Below, one piece after another: positions 6,511 through 13,714 of a stretch of 17,330 nucleotides of DNA; the first letter of the stretch is position 1; each line of letters starts with the position of its first letter. The DNA is taken from assembly GCF_021531655.1 (NCBI RefSeq), contig NZ_JADYUF010000058.1:1-17330 (forward strand), written 5' to 3'. The notes below the pieces were generated by a model. It saw nothing but the letters and a program-made list of their open reading frames with translations. It was not told the DNA's origin and did not search any database. Position numbers and translations under genes: made by a program. This stretch comes from Leyella stercorea (lineage in GTDB: Bacteria; Bacteroidota; Bacteroidia; Bacteroidales; Bacteroidaceae).

Positions 6511-6632
6511 AGCCCCCATTGCAATGCAAAAGGGGGCTTTTTAGTATGCAATATTAGTACAATTGCAATGCAACGGAGGCTTAATTGCATAGCAAAAGGA
6601 CTCCTTTTGCAATATAAAAGGAGCCCTTTTGC
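6511..6632. repeat. Cluster of TTGC/GCAA hairpins, one terminator-like
   Basis: AGCCCCC (6511-6517) pairs with GGGGGCT (6532-6538) and is followed by TTTTTA, giving a terminator-like structure on the plus strand. Then GCAAAAGG-ACT-CCTTTTGC (6592-6610) and AAAAGG-AGC-CCTTTT form two more hairpins. The words TTGCAA, GCAATGCAA and CCTTTTGC recur throughout. No gene is supported. Confidence 0.5.
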
Positions 6633-6848
6633 GATTGCCAAACTTGCACAATCCAGCGCACACCAGCCTAACTTATTGTGTACAAACAGCATAACGCTGC
6701 ACGCGCAAAACTCACGAATTTCGAGCAAAAGATTTCTTTGTGCGTTCAACTCGCAGTTTTGAGCGATGAAAAATGCAAATATTGTCTACTCAGCCGATGC
6801 ATTATGCGATATTCGCAGATGTATATTGCAAAAAAAATGCAAGTAGAG
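6633..6848. other. Noncoding stretch with no recognised feature
   Basis: About 215 bp between the hairpin cluster and the riboswitch promoter. It is AT-rich, with several short TTGCA and GCAAA words. I see no gene, RNA or clear repeat here. Confidence 0.5.
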
Positions 6849-6877
6849 TTGTAATTCAGGATTTTTATATAATTTTG
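6849..6877 (+). promoter_or_regulatory. Promoter of the B12 riboswitch transcript
   Basis: TTG at 6849-6851 and TAATTTTG at 6870-6877 are 18 bases apart. The first conserved riboswitch bases begin about 9 bp after the -7 box, which places the transcript start at the edge of the aptamer as expected. Confidence 0.6.
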
Positions 6878-6885
6878 CAACCGCA

Positions 6886-7091
6886 ACGGTTCGCCTCTCT
6901 TATTATTGAAGGAGACGATTAAAAGGGAATGGGGTGAGAGTCCCCGACTGTCCCGCAGCTGTGAGCCGCCCTTATATCGGGCGCGAACAACGATGCCACT
7001 GAGACTTTTTTCAATGTCGAATGTTAAGTGTTGAATGTTGAATTCTCGGGAAGGCGTTCGCGTCTGGGCGGTAAGTCAGAAGACCTGCCGT
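6886..7091 (+). ncRNA. Cobalamin (B12) riboswitch aptamer
   Basis: All conserved blocks are present in order: AAAAGGGAA near 6920, GGGGTGAGAGTCCCC, ACTGTCCCGCAGCTGTGAGC, GATGCCACTGAG near 6992-7003, CGGGAAGGC near 7047-7055, and the closing GGTAAGTCAGAAGACCTGCC. ACGG (6886-6889) and CCGT (7088-7091) can close the P1 stem. The variable arm 7001-7047 is enlarged by a TTGAATG-type repeat. Such riboswitches bind adenosylcobalamin or other cobalamins and switch off downstream expression, which fits the B12-uptake genes that follow. A reading frame from 7035 runs through it but is not a real start. Confidence 0.95.
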
Positions 7092-7103
7092 ATTTGCCGT
7101 AAG

Positions 7104-7140
7104 GTTGTTCATGATGCCCCGTGGATTGGGCACGAACGAC
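7104..7140 (+). promoter_or_regulatory. Stem-loop in the riboswitch expression platform
   Basis: GTTGTTC (7104-7110) pairs with GAACGAC (7134-7140), and within it TGCCC (7115-7119) pairs with GGGCA (7128-7132). It is just 3' of the aptamer and 84 bp before the start codon. No T-run follows, so it more likely takes part in folding or translational control than in intrinsic termination. Confidence 0.45.
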
Positions 7141-7223
7141 AGACTAACATCACTGGAAAAGAATGTTTACATAGTTCATGGCGTGATGCTATGGGCATAT
7201 ACTTTAATTATATCAATAAGCGT

Positions 7224-9368
7224 ATGAAGAAAATCTTTACTTCTATTGTGTTGGTTTTGTGCATCAGCGTGTCTGTACTTGCACAAACCACAACCATTAA
7301 TGTTCAGGGACAACCACGCAAGGTGAATGCCGCTGTAGCTGCGCGCATACAGAAGGCTGCCAAAGCCGTTGCGTCAACTGGCATCGACTTCTCTAAAATA
7401 GAGCGTTGGGCTGGTGAAGGCGACTGTAAGGCAGCTCTTGCCATAAAGTGGGCTGACGGACAGAACGATGGCAAGACTCTCGTTTGGGGCTATCGTTGGA
7501 AATCGTCTGAAAAGAAAACTGGCGAAGACCTTGTACGTGCCGTGGCAAAAGCCGACCCGGCATTCTATGTACTTGCCCTATCTGGTACTTCCTTTGGTAC
7601 TACCTTTGGTGGCTTTGGCTATGACATTGATGGCAATCGCAATATCATCGTTACCACTCCTAAAAACAACGAGGTTTATCCGCGTAATGGCATTGTATAT
7701 GTAAGTTCATACGTATTTGACAATTGCAGTGCCACCGATATCACCAACGATGCATGGAATTCGGGGTGGAATAAAGGCTTCTGGAGTTATAATGTGGCTG
7801 ACAAGGCAGAAGATGCTTTGGGCTGGTCTAGTACTGGAGCATCGGGTCGTGTACTAACCGATGGTTGCGTGGATGCTTGGATTTTTTTATCAGGTGGCGA
7901 GCCTAACGAATATGATGGTAATATCAAGTATCTGCCTGCAACAGTAGACTATACAAAGGGTGTATATATAGTGAACGAAGATTGGTATGGGCATCGCAAT
8001 TCAACCGTTAACTTCCTCTCTAAGGACGGCACTTTCGTTTACGACCATGTAGAGAATTTAGGCGTTACGGCTTGTTATGGTACATTCTTCGGCAATCGTT
8101 TCTATGCCATCTCAAAGCAGGATGGTGGTTACGGACGTATCTCTGTATGCGACGCAAACTCTACACGCGTAATCAAGCAGATAAAGGATATCGATGGAAA
8201 GGATGGACGTTCGTTCTGCGGTGTTGATGAACACAAGGCTTATGTAAGTACTGCAGGAGGTATATACACTCTTGATCTCGACGAACTGACTGTAGGTGCT
8301 GCCGTGAAAAACGCTGATGGTGGCGACGCCAAACTCGGAGAGTGTGGCAATATGGTGCGCCTTGGCGATTACGTATACGCTACAGAGTATGGCAAGAGTC
8401 TCCGCATTATCGACTGCAATACCGACCGCATCGTTGCTACAATCTCCTCTGCTAATGTCTATTCTATCACTATGTCGAAGGACGGACAGCTGTGGGTGAG
8501 CACCGACAAGGGCATTAGCCGTGTTAATACCGAGACCAATAAGCTTGAAACTATCAGCTTGCCTAAGGGTATAAATGTTCCTGCCAACTCGAATGGCGCT
8601 TGGTGTCCGGACGGATTGTGCGCAAGTATGCAGAACAACGTTATCTATTGGACATCTGTCACTTGGAACATATTAAAGGTGTTTAAGTACGACATCGACA
8701 ACAATGAGTTTGCTAAGGTTGTAGACCTCACCACTAACGATGCTGACAAATGGAAGATGTACAGCGCAAGCAACTTGCGTGTCGACCCCGTGACCGACAA
8801 TCTGTATGTTAGTCTGTTTAAGGATTGGGGATCTCAGGACTACGCTGTGCGCATCTACGACAACAAGGGCACGCAGCTCAATGAGTACGAACTCACACAG
8901 AAAAACTACTGGTTCCCTGGCATGTTTGTCTTCCCCGACGTAGAAGACCCGATTGCAGGCAAAATAGAAGCTGTAAATGTCGAGGAGAACAAGGAAGTTA
9001 AGGTTGACCTTGCTAAGGTTTGCAGCGATGCCGACAACTTCCAGGCTGCTATCGTAAAGACAGTAAAGAGCGTAGCAGACAACAATGTTGCAACAGCAAC
9101 CGTTAAGAACGGCAAGCTCGTCGTTACGGGTGTTAAGGCTGGCAATACAACAGTTACGCTTAACTTCTGCTCTAACGGCATCAGCACTACAGCTACTGTC
9201 AACGTAACAGTAACTCAGGCTACTGGCATCACCGGCACCCAGACCTCTGCTGACATTCGTGAGATTGCACGCTTCACTATCGACGGCAAGCGCATCAACC
9301 AGCCTCAGCGAGGCATCAACATCGTGAAGTACTCTGACGGAACGGTGAAGAAGGTGATTGTGAAATAA
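7224..9368 (+). CDS. Secreted BtuG/YncE-like beta-propeller protein with T9SS-like tail
   Basis: The start at 7224 is chosen because it gives a clean signal peptide (MKKIFTSIVLVLCISVSVLA, cut before Q21); in-frame ATGs further upstream lie in or near the riboswitch. The product is 714 residues. Residues about 25-240 form a surface domain of unknown function (DGKTLVWGYRWKSSEKKTGE, then GFGYDIDG). About 245-570 are repeated strands of the YncE/DUF5074 propeller type (VSTAGGIYTLDLDEL, YVYATEYGKSLRIID, LWVSTDKGISRVNTET). About 575-662 are an Ig-like domain, and the last 35 or so (IARFTIDGKR, then RGINIVKYSDGTVKKVIVK) resemble a T9SS sorting signal. The BtuG propeller family binds cobalamin, and the riboswitch directly upstream supports a role in capturing B12 or other corrinoids outside the cell. 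Binding by this protein is inference. A terminator follows. Confidence 0.82.
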   Translation: MKKIFTSIVLVLCISVSVLAQTTTINVQGQPRKVNAAVAARIQKAAKAVASTGIDFSKIERWAGEGDCKAALAIKWADGQNDGKTLVWGYRWKSSEKKTGEDLVRAVAKADPAFYVLALSGTSFGTTFGGFGYDIDGNRNIIVTTPKNNEVYPRNGIVYVSSYVFDNCSATDITNDAWNSGWNKGFWSYNVADKAEDALGWSSTGASGRVLTDGCVDAWIFLSGGEPNEYDGNIKYLPATVDYTKGVYIVNEDWYGHRNSTVNFLSKDGTFVYDHVENLGVTACYGTFFGNRFYAISKQDGGYGRISVCDANSTRVIKQIKDIDGKDGRSFCGVDEHKAYVSTAGGIYTLDLDELTVGAAVKNADGGDAKLGECGNMVRLGDYVYATEYGKSLRIIDCNTDRIVATISSANVYSITMSKDGQLWVSTDKGISRVNTETNKLETISLPKGINVPANSNGAWCPDGLCASMQNNVIYWTSVTWNILKVFKYDIDNNEFAKVVDLTTNDADKWKMYSASNLRVDPVTDNLYVSLFKDWGSQDYAVRIYDNKGTQLNEYELTQKNYWFPGMFVFPDVEDPIAGKIEAVNVEENKEVKVDLAKVCSDADNFQAAIVKTVKSVADNNVATATVKNGKLVVTGVKAGNTTVTLNFCSNGISTTATVNVTVTQATGITGTQTSADIREIARFTIDGKRINQPQRGINIVKYSDGTVKKVIVK

Positions 9369-9406
9369 TAGTTTTTATCCAATCCAAGATAATTAGGTTA
9401 GACATG

Positions 9407-9453
9407 AGGCGGTCAGAGCGCGAGAGCGTACTGCCGCCTTTTTGCTTTTTTTT
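9407..9453 (+). terminator. Intrinsic terminator between the propeller gene and btuB
   Basis: AGGCGG (9407-9412) pairs with CCGCCT (9434-9439), with a smaller CGC/GCG stem inside the loop, and is followed by TTTTTGC and eight T. It lies 38 bp after the stop of the upstream gene. It would separate that gene from btuB at the transcript level, at least partly. Confidence 0.65.
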
Positions 9454-9456
9454 GAG

Positions 9457-9464
9457 TAACTTTG
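9457..9464 (+). promoter_or_regulatory. Possible -7 box directly before btuB
   Basis: TAACTTTG followed by CACC fits the Bacteroidetes -7 box and directly follows the terminator. The btuB ATG is only 6 bp further on, so a transcript from here would be leaderless or nearly so. No TTTG box is found 18-20 bp upstream. Confidence 0.45.
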
Positions 9465-9469
9465 CACCG

Positions 9470-11380
9470 ATGTACAAATTCAATATACTACTTATAATGC
9501 TGTTGCTGGGCATGCAGTCGATGGCTCAGACCTCGCGACTCGACTCCATCCACACCCTGCGGGATGTGGCTGTGGTAGGCGTGCGCCCTCATTATCTCAC
9601 ACCGTCGCAGACATTGCAGGGGGCAATGCTGCAGAATCTGTCCACAACCAGCGTTGCCGATGCCTTGAAGTATTTCTCGGGCGTGCAGATAAAGGACTAC
9701 GGCGGACTGGGCGGACTGAAGACTGTCAACGTGCGTTCATTAGGTTCGCAGCACGTGGGAGTGTATCTCGACGGCATACGCATCAACAATGCGCAGAACG
9801 GACAGATTGACCTCGGACGCTACTCGTTGAGCAATATGGAGTCGGTATCGCTCTACAACGCCAACCGCAACGAACGCCTGCAGTCGGCATCGGAGTATGC
9901 CTCGGCTGCAACGGTATATATGCAGACCCGACGTCCTACTGAGACTGCATACTCGCTGGAGTATGGATGCGGCTCGTTCGGACTGAACAAGGTGAAGGGT
10001 TATTTCTCGTTGAAGAACCTGATGTTTGTCGATGCCGAATATCAGCACACCAAAGGCAACTACGGTTTCCGCTTCCGCTCGGAGCAGGAGGACACGGTGG
10101 GCCGTCGCAACAACTCCGACATAACATTCTATCGTGTCGAAGCTGCCGGATTCTATCGCGGACTTTCCACACACGTGTACTACTACAACTCTGAGCGCGG
10201 ACTCCCCGGACCCGTCATCCGACGACTTTCCGACCAGTGGGATTCTACCGACCGCCAGTGGGACCAGAACTTCTTCGTGCAGTCGTCATACAAACACGCT
10301 TGGGAACACTTCGGACTGAAGGCTAACATCAAGTATGCCTTCGACTATCTGCACTATCTGCAAGACCCCAATACCAACGCTTCTACTATGTTCTGCGACA
10401 ATCACTACACCCAGCAGGACGTCTACGGTTCCATAGCCGGAGCTTGGAACACACGCTACTTGTCGCTCACGGCAAGCACCGACCTGCGCTGGACCGACCT
10501 CAATGCCGACGTGTATAAGTTTGATTACGTATATCGCATTGACTCAAAGTCGCTGCTGTCGGCAATAGCTTCTTATCGGGGCTTCGAGGCAAACGTGGCT
10601 CTTCTCTACACACACATATCCGACCACACGCGTTCGGCTGCCTCGCCATTGAGCCGTCTGGCTCCTATGTATCTGGCGTCATGGCACGGCGGACCATGGA
10701 CAGTGCGTGCTTTCCACAAGCGCATATTCCGTGCGCCTACGCTCAACGACCTCTACTATACGCTGGTGGGCAATGTGCAGCTTCGACCGGAGTACACCTC
10801 GCAATGGGATATGGGCGTAGACTATAAGGACAAGTATCTGCACCTCGCCCTCGACATGTACTACAACCGCATCGAAGACAAGATTGTGGCTATCCCGATG
10901 AAGTGCCAGTTCCGCTGGTCGATGGTCAATTTCGGATTGGTTAAGTCGTTGGGACTGAGCGCTACAGCCGGTTACGACCGCCAGTGGGGCAAATTCTCGC
11001 TCTCAACCAACGCCAACTACACCTGTCAGCGCGACCGTGACTACTCGTCGCCAGCCGATCCGGAGTACAAGAACACCATACCTTACTCGCCGTTACACTC
11101 CGCTTCGCTCATACTCGACTTCGGATACGACGGCTACTCGCTCTGTACGTCGTGGTTATACACTGGCGATCGCTTCGCATTGATATCCAACAATCGTGAG
11201 GATATGCTCGGCGACTGGTATACTGTCGACCTGAAACTCAACAAGCAGTTCCACATTGGCAAGCACAACGTACAAGCCACCATAGAGTGCAACAACCTGA
11301 CCGACTCGCAACACGAAGTAGTGAAGCGCTACCCTATGCCCGGTCGCAACTGGAAATTCACTCTGCAGTGGAAGATATAG
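9470..11380 (+). CDS. btuB: BtuB-like TonB-dependent outer-membrane receptor
   Basis: The start at 9470 gives a typical signal peptide (MYKFNILLIMLLLGMQSMA, cut before Q20) and a 636-residue product close to BtuB in length; an upstream in-frame ATG at 9404 lies before the terminator and is rejected. A TonB-box-like LRDVAVVGVRP follows the signal. The plug domain runs to about residue 150 (SVADALKYFSGVQIKDYGG, VNVRSLGSQHVGVYLDGIRI). The rest is a beta-barrel rich in alternating aromatic strands, ending NWKFTLQWKI as outer-membrane proteins do. BtuB moves cobalamin across the outer membrane with energy from TonB-ExbBD. Substrate assignment rests on the nearby cobalamin riboswitch and BtuG-like genes; the receptor alone would only be called siderophore/B12 type. 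It is followed by a TA-like cassette that splits it from btuG. Confidence 0.85.
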   Translation: MYKFNILLIMLLLGMQSMAQTSRLDSIHTLRDVAVVGVRPHYLTPSQTLQGAMLQNLSTTSVADALKYFSGVQIKDYGGLGGLKTVNVRSLGSQHVGVYLDGIRINNAQNGQIDLGRYSLSNMESVSLYNANRNERLQSASEYASAATVYMQTRRPTETAYSLEYGCGSFGLNKVKGYFSLKNLMFVDAEYQHTKGNYGFRFRSEQEDTVGRRNNSDITFYRVEAAGFYRGLSTHVYYYNSERGLPGPVIRRLSDQWDSTDRQWDQNFFVQSSYKHAWEHFGLKANIKYAFDYLHYLQDPNTNASTMFCDNHYTQQDVYGSIAGAWNTRYLSLTASTDLRWTDLNADVYKFDYVYRIDSKSLLSAIASYRGFEANVALLYTHISDHTRSAASPLSRLAPMYLASWHGGPWTVRAFHKRIFRAPTLNDLYYTLVGNVQLRPEYTSQWDMGVDYKDKYLHLALDMYYNRIEDKIVAIPMKCQFRWSMVNFGLVKSLGLSATAGYDRQWGKFSLSTNANYTCQRDRDYSSPADPEYKNTIPYSPLHSASLILDFGYDGYSLCTSWLYTGDRFALISNNREDMLGDWYTVDLKLNKQFHIGKHNVQATIECNNLTDSQHEVVKRYPMPGRNWKFTLQWKI

Positions 11381-11403
11381 AAGAAGATTGACAGTGAAAA
11401 AAT

Positions 11404-11434
11404 TTTGAAAATACATCTTTTTTGACTATATTCG
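11404..11434 (+). promoter_or_regulatory. Promoter of the DUF3791/DUF3990 cassette
   Basis: TTTG at 11404-11407 and TATATTCG at 11427-11434 are exactly 19 bases apart. The first cassette gene starts 64 bp past the -7 box. The cassette therefore has its own promoter independent of the B12 riboswitch. Confidence 0.7.
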
Positions 11435-11498
11435 CACTCATAAAGATTCTATAATTCACCATAGCAGCGTTTGCAAAAACATATCAGTCAAAACAACA

Positions 11499-11765
11499 AT
11501 GAATATGGAAAAACGAGTACTTGAGAAACAAATACGTTTGCCACTTGATGAGCTGAAGCTGGCTTTTGCTGCATCTTGCGTAGAAGGTATTGCACGAAAA
11601 ACGGGCAAGCCCTACTACGAGGTGTATGAAAGAATGAGCAAAGCAGGGGCTATAGAGAATTACATTATTCCATATTACGACACACTGCATACTGAAAGTC
11701 GCGAATATGTCATTGACGACGTTATGGAATATATAGAGAATAAGGAAAGGGACACAAAATGCTGA
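11499..11765 (+). CDS. DUF3791-family small protein (probable antitoxin partner)
   Basis: An 88-residue protein with the DUF3791 pattern: an N-terminal helix, then VEGIARKTGKPYYEVYERM and the conserved ending YIIPYYDTLHTESREYVIDD. No export signal is seen. A second Met at 11505 is an alternative start. Its stop overlaps the start of the next gene by 7 bp, so translation of the two is probably coupled. DUF3791 proteins are regularly found beside DUF3990 proteins, and an antitoxin or partner role is inferred from that. It has its own promoter and is more AT-rich than btuB and btuG on either side. Confidence 0.78.
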   Translation: MNMEKRVLEKQIRLPLDELKLAFAASCVEGIARKTGKPYYEVYERMSKAGAIENYIIPYYDTLHTESREYVIDDVMEYIENKERDTKC

Positions 11766-12244
11766 CAGTATATCATGGCTCCACCCAAACAGTAGATGCA
11801 CCCGTATGTGCTTTCGGTCGTCCGAGGTTGGACTTCGGACAGGGTTTTTATGTGACTGATATAAAGGAACAGGCTGAACGTTGGGCGAAAGCTATAGCTG
11901 GCAAACGCGATACAGAACCAGTTCTGAATATATATCATCTCGACCGTGAACAGATTTTATCGGAGGGCAGATGCAAGATTTTCACTTCTTATAATGCTGA
12001 TTGGCTTGACTTTATTGTGGCAAACCGACGTGGCGAAAACGTTGCAGCCGAGTACGATTATATAGAAGGCGGTATAGCAAACGACCGTGTTATTGACACG
12101 GTGAATCTTTATATACAAGGGCTTATCGATTCAGCAACGGCGTTGCAGCAGTTGGCTTTCTATAAACCTAACAACCAAATATGTCTCTTAAATCAAAGTC
12201 TAACTGATAAATACTTGCATTTTTATGGATCAGAAAGAATTTGA
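11759..12244 (+). CDS. DUF3990-family ADP-ribosyltransferase-like protein (probable toxin)
   Basis: A 161-residue protein that fits DUF3990, a family related to ADP-ribosyltransferases. The N-terminal YHGS (H6) and LDFGQGFYVTDI (about residues 25-36) resemble the NAD-binding His and the FYxT region of that fold. YDYIEGGIANDRV near residue 100 and KPNNQICLLNQ near residue 140 are typical of the family. A catalytic Glu cannot be assigned with confidence. It is cytoplasmic by sequence. It sits between two small genes, overlapping the first by 7 bp and the third by 20 bp, a compact layout usual for toxin-antitoxin modules. A toxin role is inferred from fold and context, not shown. Confidence 0.78.
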   Translation: MLTVYHGSTQTVDAPVCAFGRPRLDFGQGFYVTDIKEQAERWAKAIAGKRDTEPVLNIYHLDREQILSEGRCKIFTSYNADWLDFIVANRRGENVAAEYDYIEGGIANDRVIDTVNLYIQGLIDSATALQQLAFYKPNNQICLLNQSLTDKYLHFYGSERI

Positions 12245-12470
12245 GAAGCGGATGAAGTCGCCTGAAATTCAAGAAATGATACTCAGTCATCAGATAGGAG
12301 GCGTGGCTTACGAGCTGTCCAAAAGGCTGAACGTCTCGCCAGCCCGTGCTCTCGACCTCTTCTATCGCAGCCAGACTTGCGCCGACTTGCACAACCGTAA
12401 GACCGGACTTTATCTTTATGGCAATCTGTATATTGCCGATGAATTTATGTTGGAGTGCCAAGGCAGATAA
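12225..12470 (+). CDS. Small helical protein, third gene of the DUF3990 cassette
   Basis: An 81-residue protein, probably all helical: SHQIGGVAYELSKRLNVSPA, then ALDLFYRSQTCADLH and TGLYLYGNLYIADEFMLE. The middle part looks like a small helix-turn-helix or adaptor domain. Similar short proteins often accompany DUF3990 genes, and this one overlaps the DUF3990 gene by 20 bp. It could be a second antitoxin or a repressor. I do not recognise a named family with certainty. Confidence 0.68.
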   Translation: MDQKEFEKRMKSPEIQEMILSHQIGGVAYELSKRLNVSPARALDLFYRSQTCADLHNRKTGLYLYGNLYIADEFMLECQGR

Positions 12471-12534
12471 TCTACTTGGCTAACAGCTACGTATTATACT
12501 TATGACTATATTGAATACACTACGCCACAAAAGC

Positions 12535-13662
12535 ATGTCGCGCACGACATCTACGGATTGTGGCATAGCAGGCTTTTTGTGTACATTAATGACACTCCTG
12601 CTCCTTGCTTCGTGCTCATTACAGCCTGCCGACTATCCCACACCCGATGAGCCTACCACCGATTCCGACCGCCTTATTGTTCTGTGCGAGGGATTGTGGG
12701 GCATGGACAACTCGTCGTTGTCGCTGATTGACCACGGAGTATTGACCAACCGATGGTTCCAACAGCAGAATCCGGGACGACATCTGGGCGACACCGGCAA
12801 CGACATACTGCACATTAACGACACGTTGATAGCCATAAGCGTCAACTGGTCGAACATAATACAGTATATCAGACCTGACGGCACGGCGATAGCCGCTACC
12901 GAAAACATCCCCAACAACCGCCGTTTGGCTACCGACGGCAAGGGATTTCTCTACGTAACATCGTATGCCGACAAGGGCTATGTGGCTAAAATCGACCTGC
13001 GCACAAAGCATATAGTAGACACCTGTCATGTGGGCTACGAGCCTGAGGGCATCGCCTACTACGACGGCCGTCTGTACATTGCCAATACGGGAGGATACAG
13101 CACGCAGACCAAAGACCACGGCTACGAGCAGACAGTAAGTGTGGTTGACGCACCGACCATGCGCGAACTACGTCGCATCGACACCGGATGCAAGAATCTA
13201 TACGGCACAATGTCGCAGTCGGGACAGTACATCTGCATCAATTCGGCAGGCGATATGTACCACATTCCGCCCCATTGCATCGTGCTCAACATGGCTAACG
13301 ACGAGTTTCGCGTGTACGATTTTCCAGCCACATACAACTGCGCTTATCACAATAGGTTCTACATGATAGGTTCCAGCTACTCATACATCACCAGCACATA
13401 CACCTATTCGGCGCACACCATAAGCCTGCCCTCGCTCGAAGCCAGCGAAGGACTTGCCGACTACAACGCTGCCAATGAGACGATAATGAACATGCAGTCG
13501 CCCTACGCTATATACATTTCGCCACTGTCGGGCCACATGTATGTCAGCGACGCACGGTCGTATGCCACCAACGGATATGTCTATGAGTTCGACCGCCAGG
13601 GCGTGCAACTCAAACGATATTTGCTGCGCGGAGTCAATCCGGGCAGAATAATAGCAATGTAA
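12535..13662 (+). CDS. btuG: BtuG-like surface lipoprotein, beta-propeller (DUF5074)
   Basis: The start at 12535 is preferred because it places the lipobox cysteine (LLLLASC, C27) at a normal distance; an in-frame ATG at 12502 would add 11 residues. The mature protein is a lipoprotein with an acidic, Pro-rich linker (PADYPTPDEPTTD) and about 330 residues of propeller repeats (GKGFLYVTSYADKGYVAKID, GRLYIANTGGYST, HMYVSDARSYATNGYVYEFD, ending NPGRIIAM). BtuG proteins of Bacteroides are seven-bladed propellers that bind B12 very tightly on the cell surface and cap BtuB. The match in family, length, lipidation and neighbourhood makes this the BtuG of the locus. It is separated from btuB by the DUF3990 cassette. 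No clear promoter was found in the 64 bp upstream. Confidence 0.8.
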   Translation: MSRTTSTDCGIAGFLCTLMTLLLLASCSLQPADYPTPDEPTTDSDRLIVLCEGLWGMDNSSLSLIDHGVLTNRWFQQQNPGRHLGDTGNDILHINDTLIAISVNWSNIIQYIRPDGTAIAATENIPNNRRLATDGKGFLYVTSYADKGYVAKIDLRTKHIVDTCHVGYEPEGIAYYDGRLYIANTGGYSTQTKDHGYEQTVSVVDAPTMRELRRIDTGCKNLYGTMSQSGQYICINSAGDMYHIPPHCIVLNMANDEFRVYDFPATYNCAYHNRFYMIGSSYSYITSTYTYSAHTISLPSLEASEGLADYNAANETIMNMQSPYAIYISPLSGHMYVSDARSYATNGYVYEFDRQGVQLKRYLLRGVNPGRIIAM

Positions 13663-13706
13663 AGCAATATGTTAGCAATATAAATACAGGATATTAGCAA
13701 TGTAAA
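13652..13706. repeat. Three spaced copies of TAGCAATRTAAA around the btuG stop
   Basis: TAGCAATGTAAA at 13652, TAGCAATATAAA at 13673 and TAGCAATGTAAA at 13695 are 21 and 22 bp apart. The first copy contains the btuG stop codon, so the end of the gene appears to have been copied twice into the short gap before the next gene. Confidence 0.65.
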
Positions 13707-13714
13707 AACAGAAT

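Noticed and set aside
5863..6885. Insertion sequence or transposase remnant
   Set aside because: The region has palindromes and direct repeats, but no transposase-like coding remnant or clear terminal inverted repeats with target duplication could be seen.
7035..7223. Extended N-terminus of the 7224 protein from an ATG at 7035
   Set aside because: The extension runs through the conserved 3' half of the cobalamin riboswitch and would hide a clear signal peptide that starts at 7224.
9404..9469. Extended N-terminus of btuB from an ATG at 9404
   Set aside because: It would translate the terminator hairpin and T-run and bury the signal peptide that starts at 9470.
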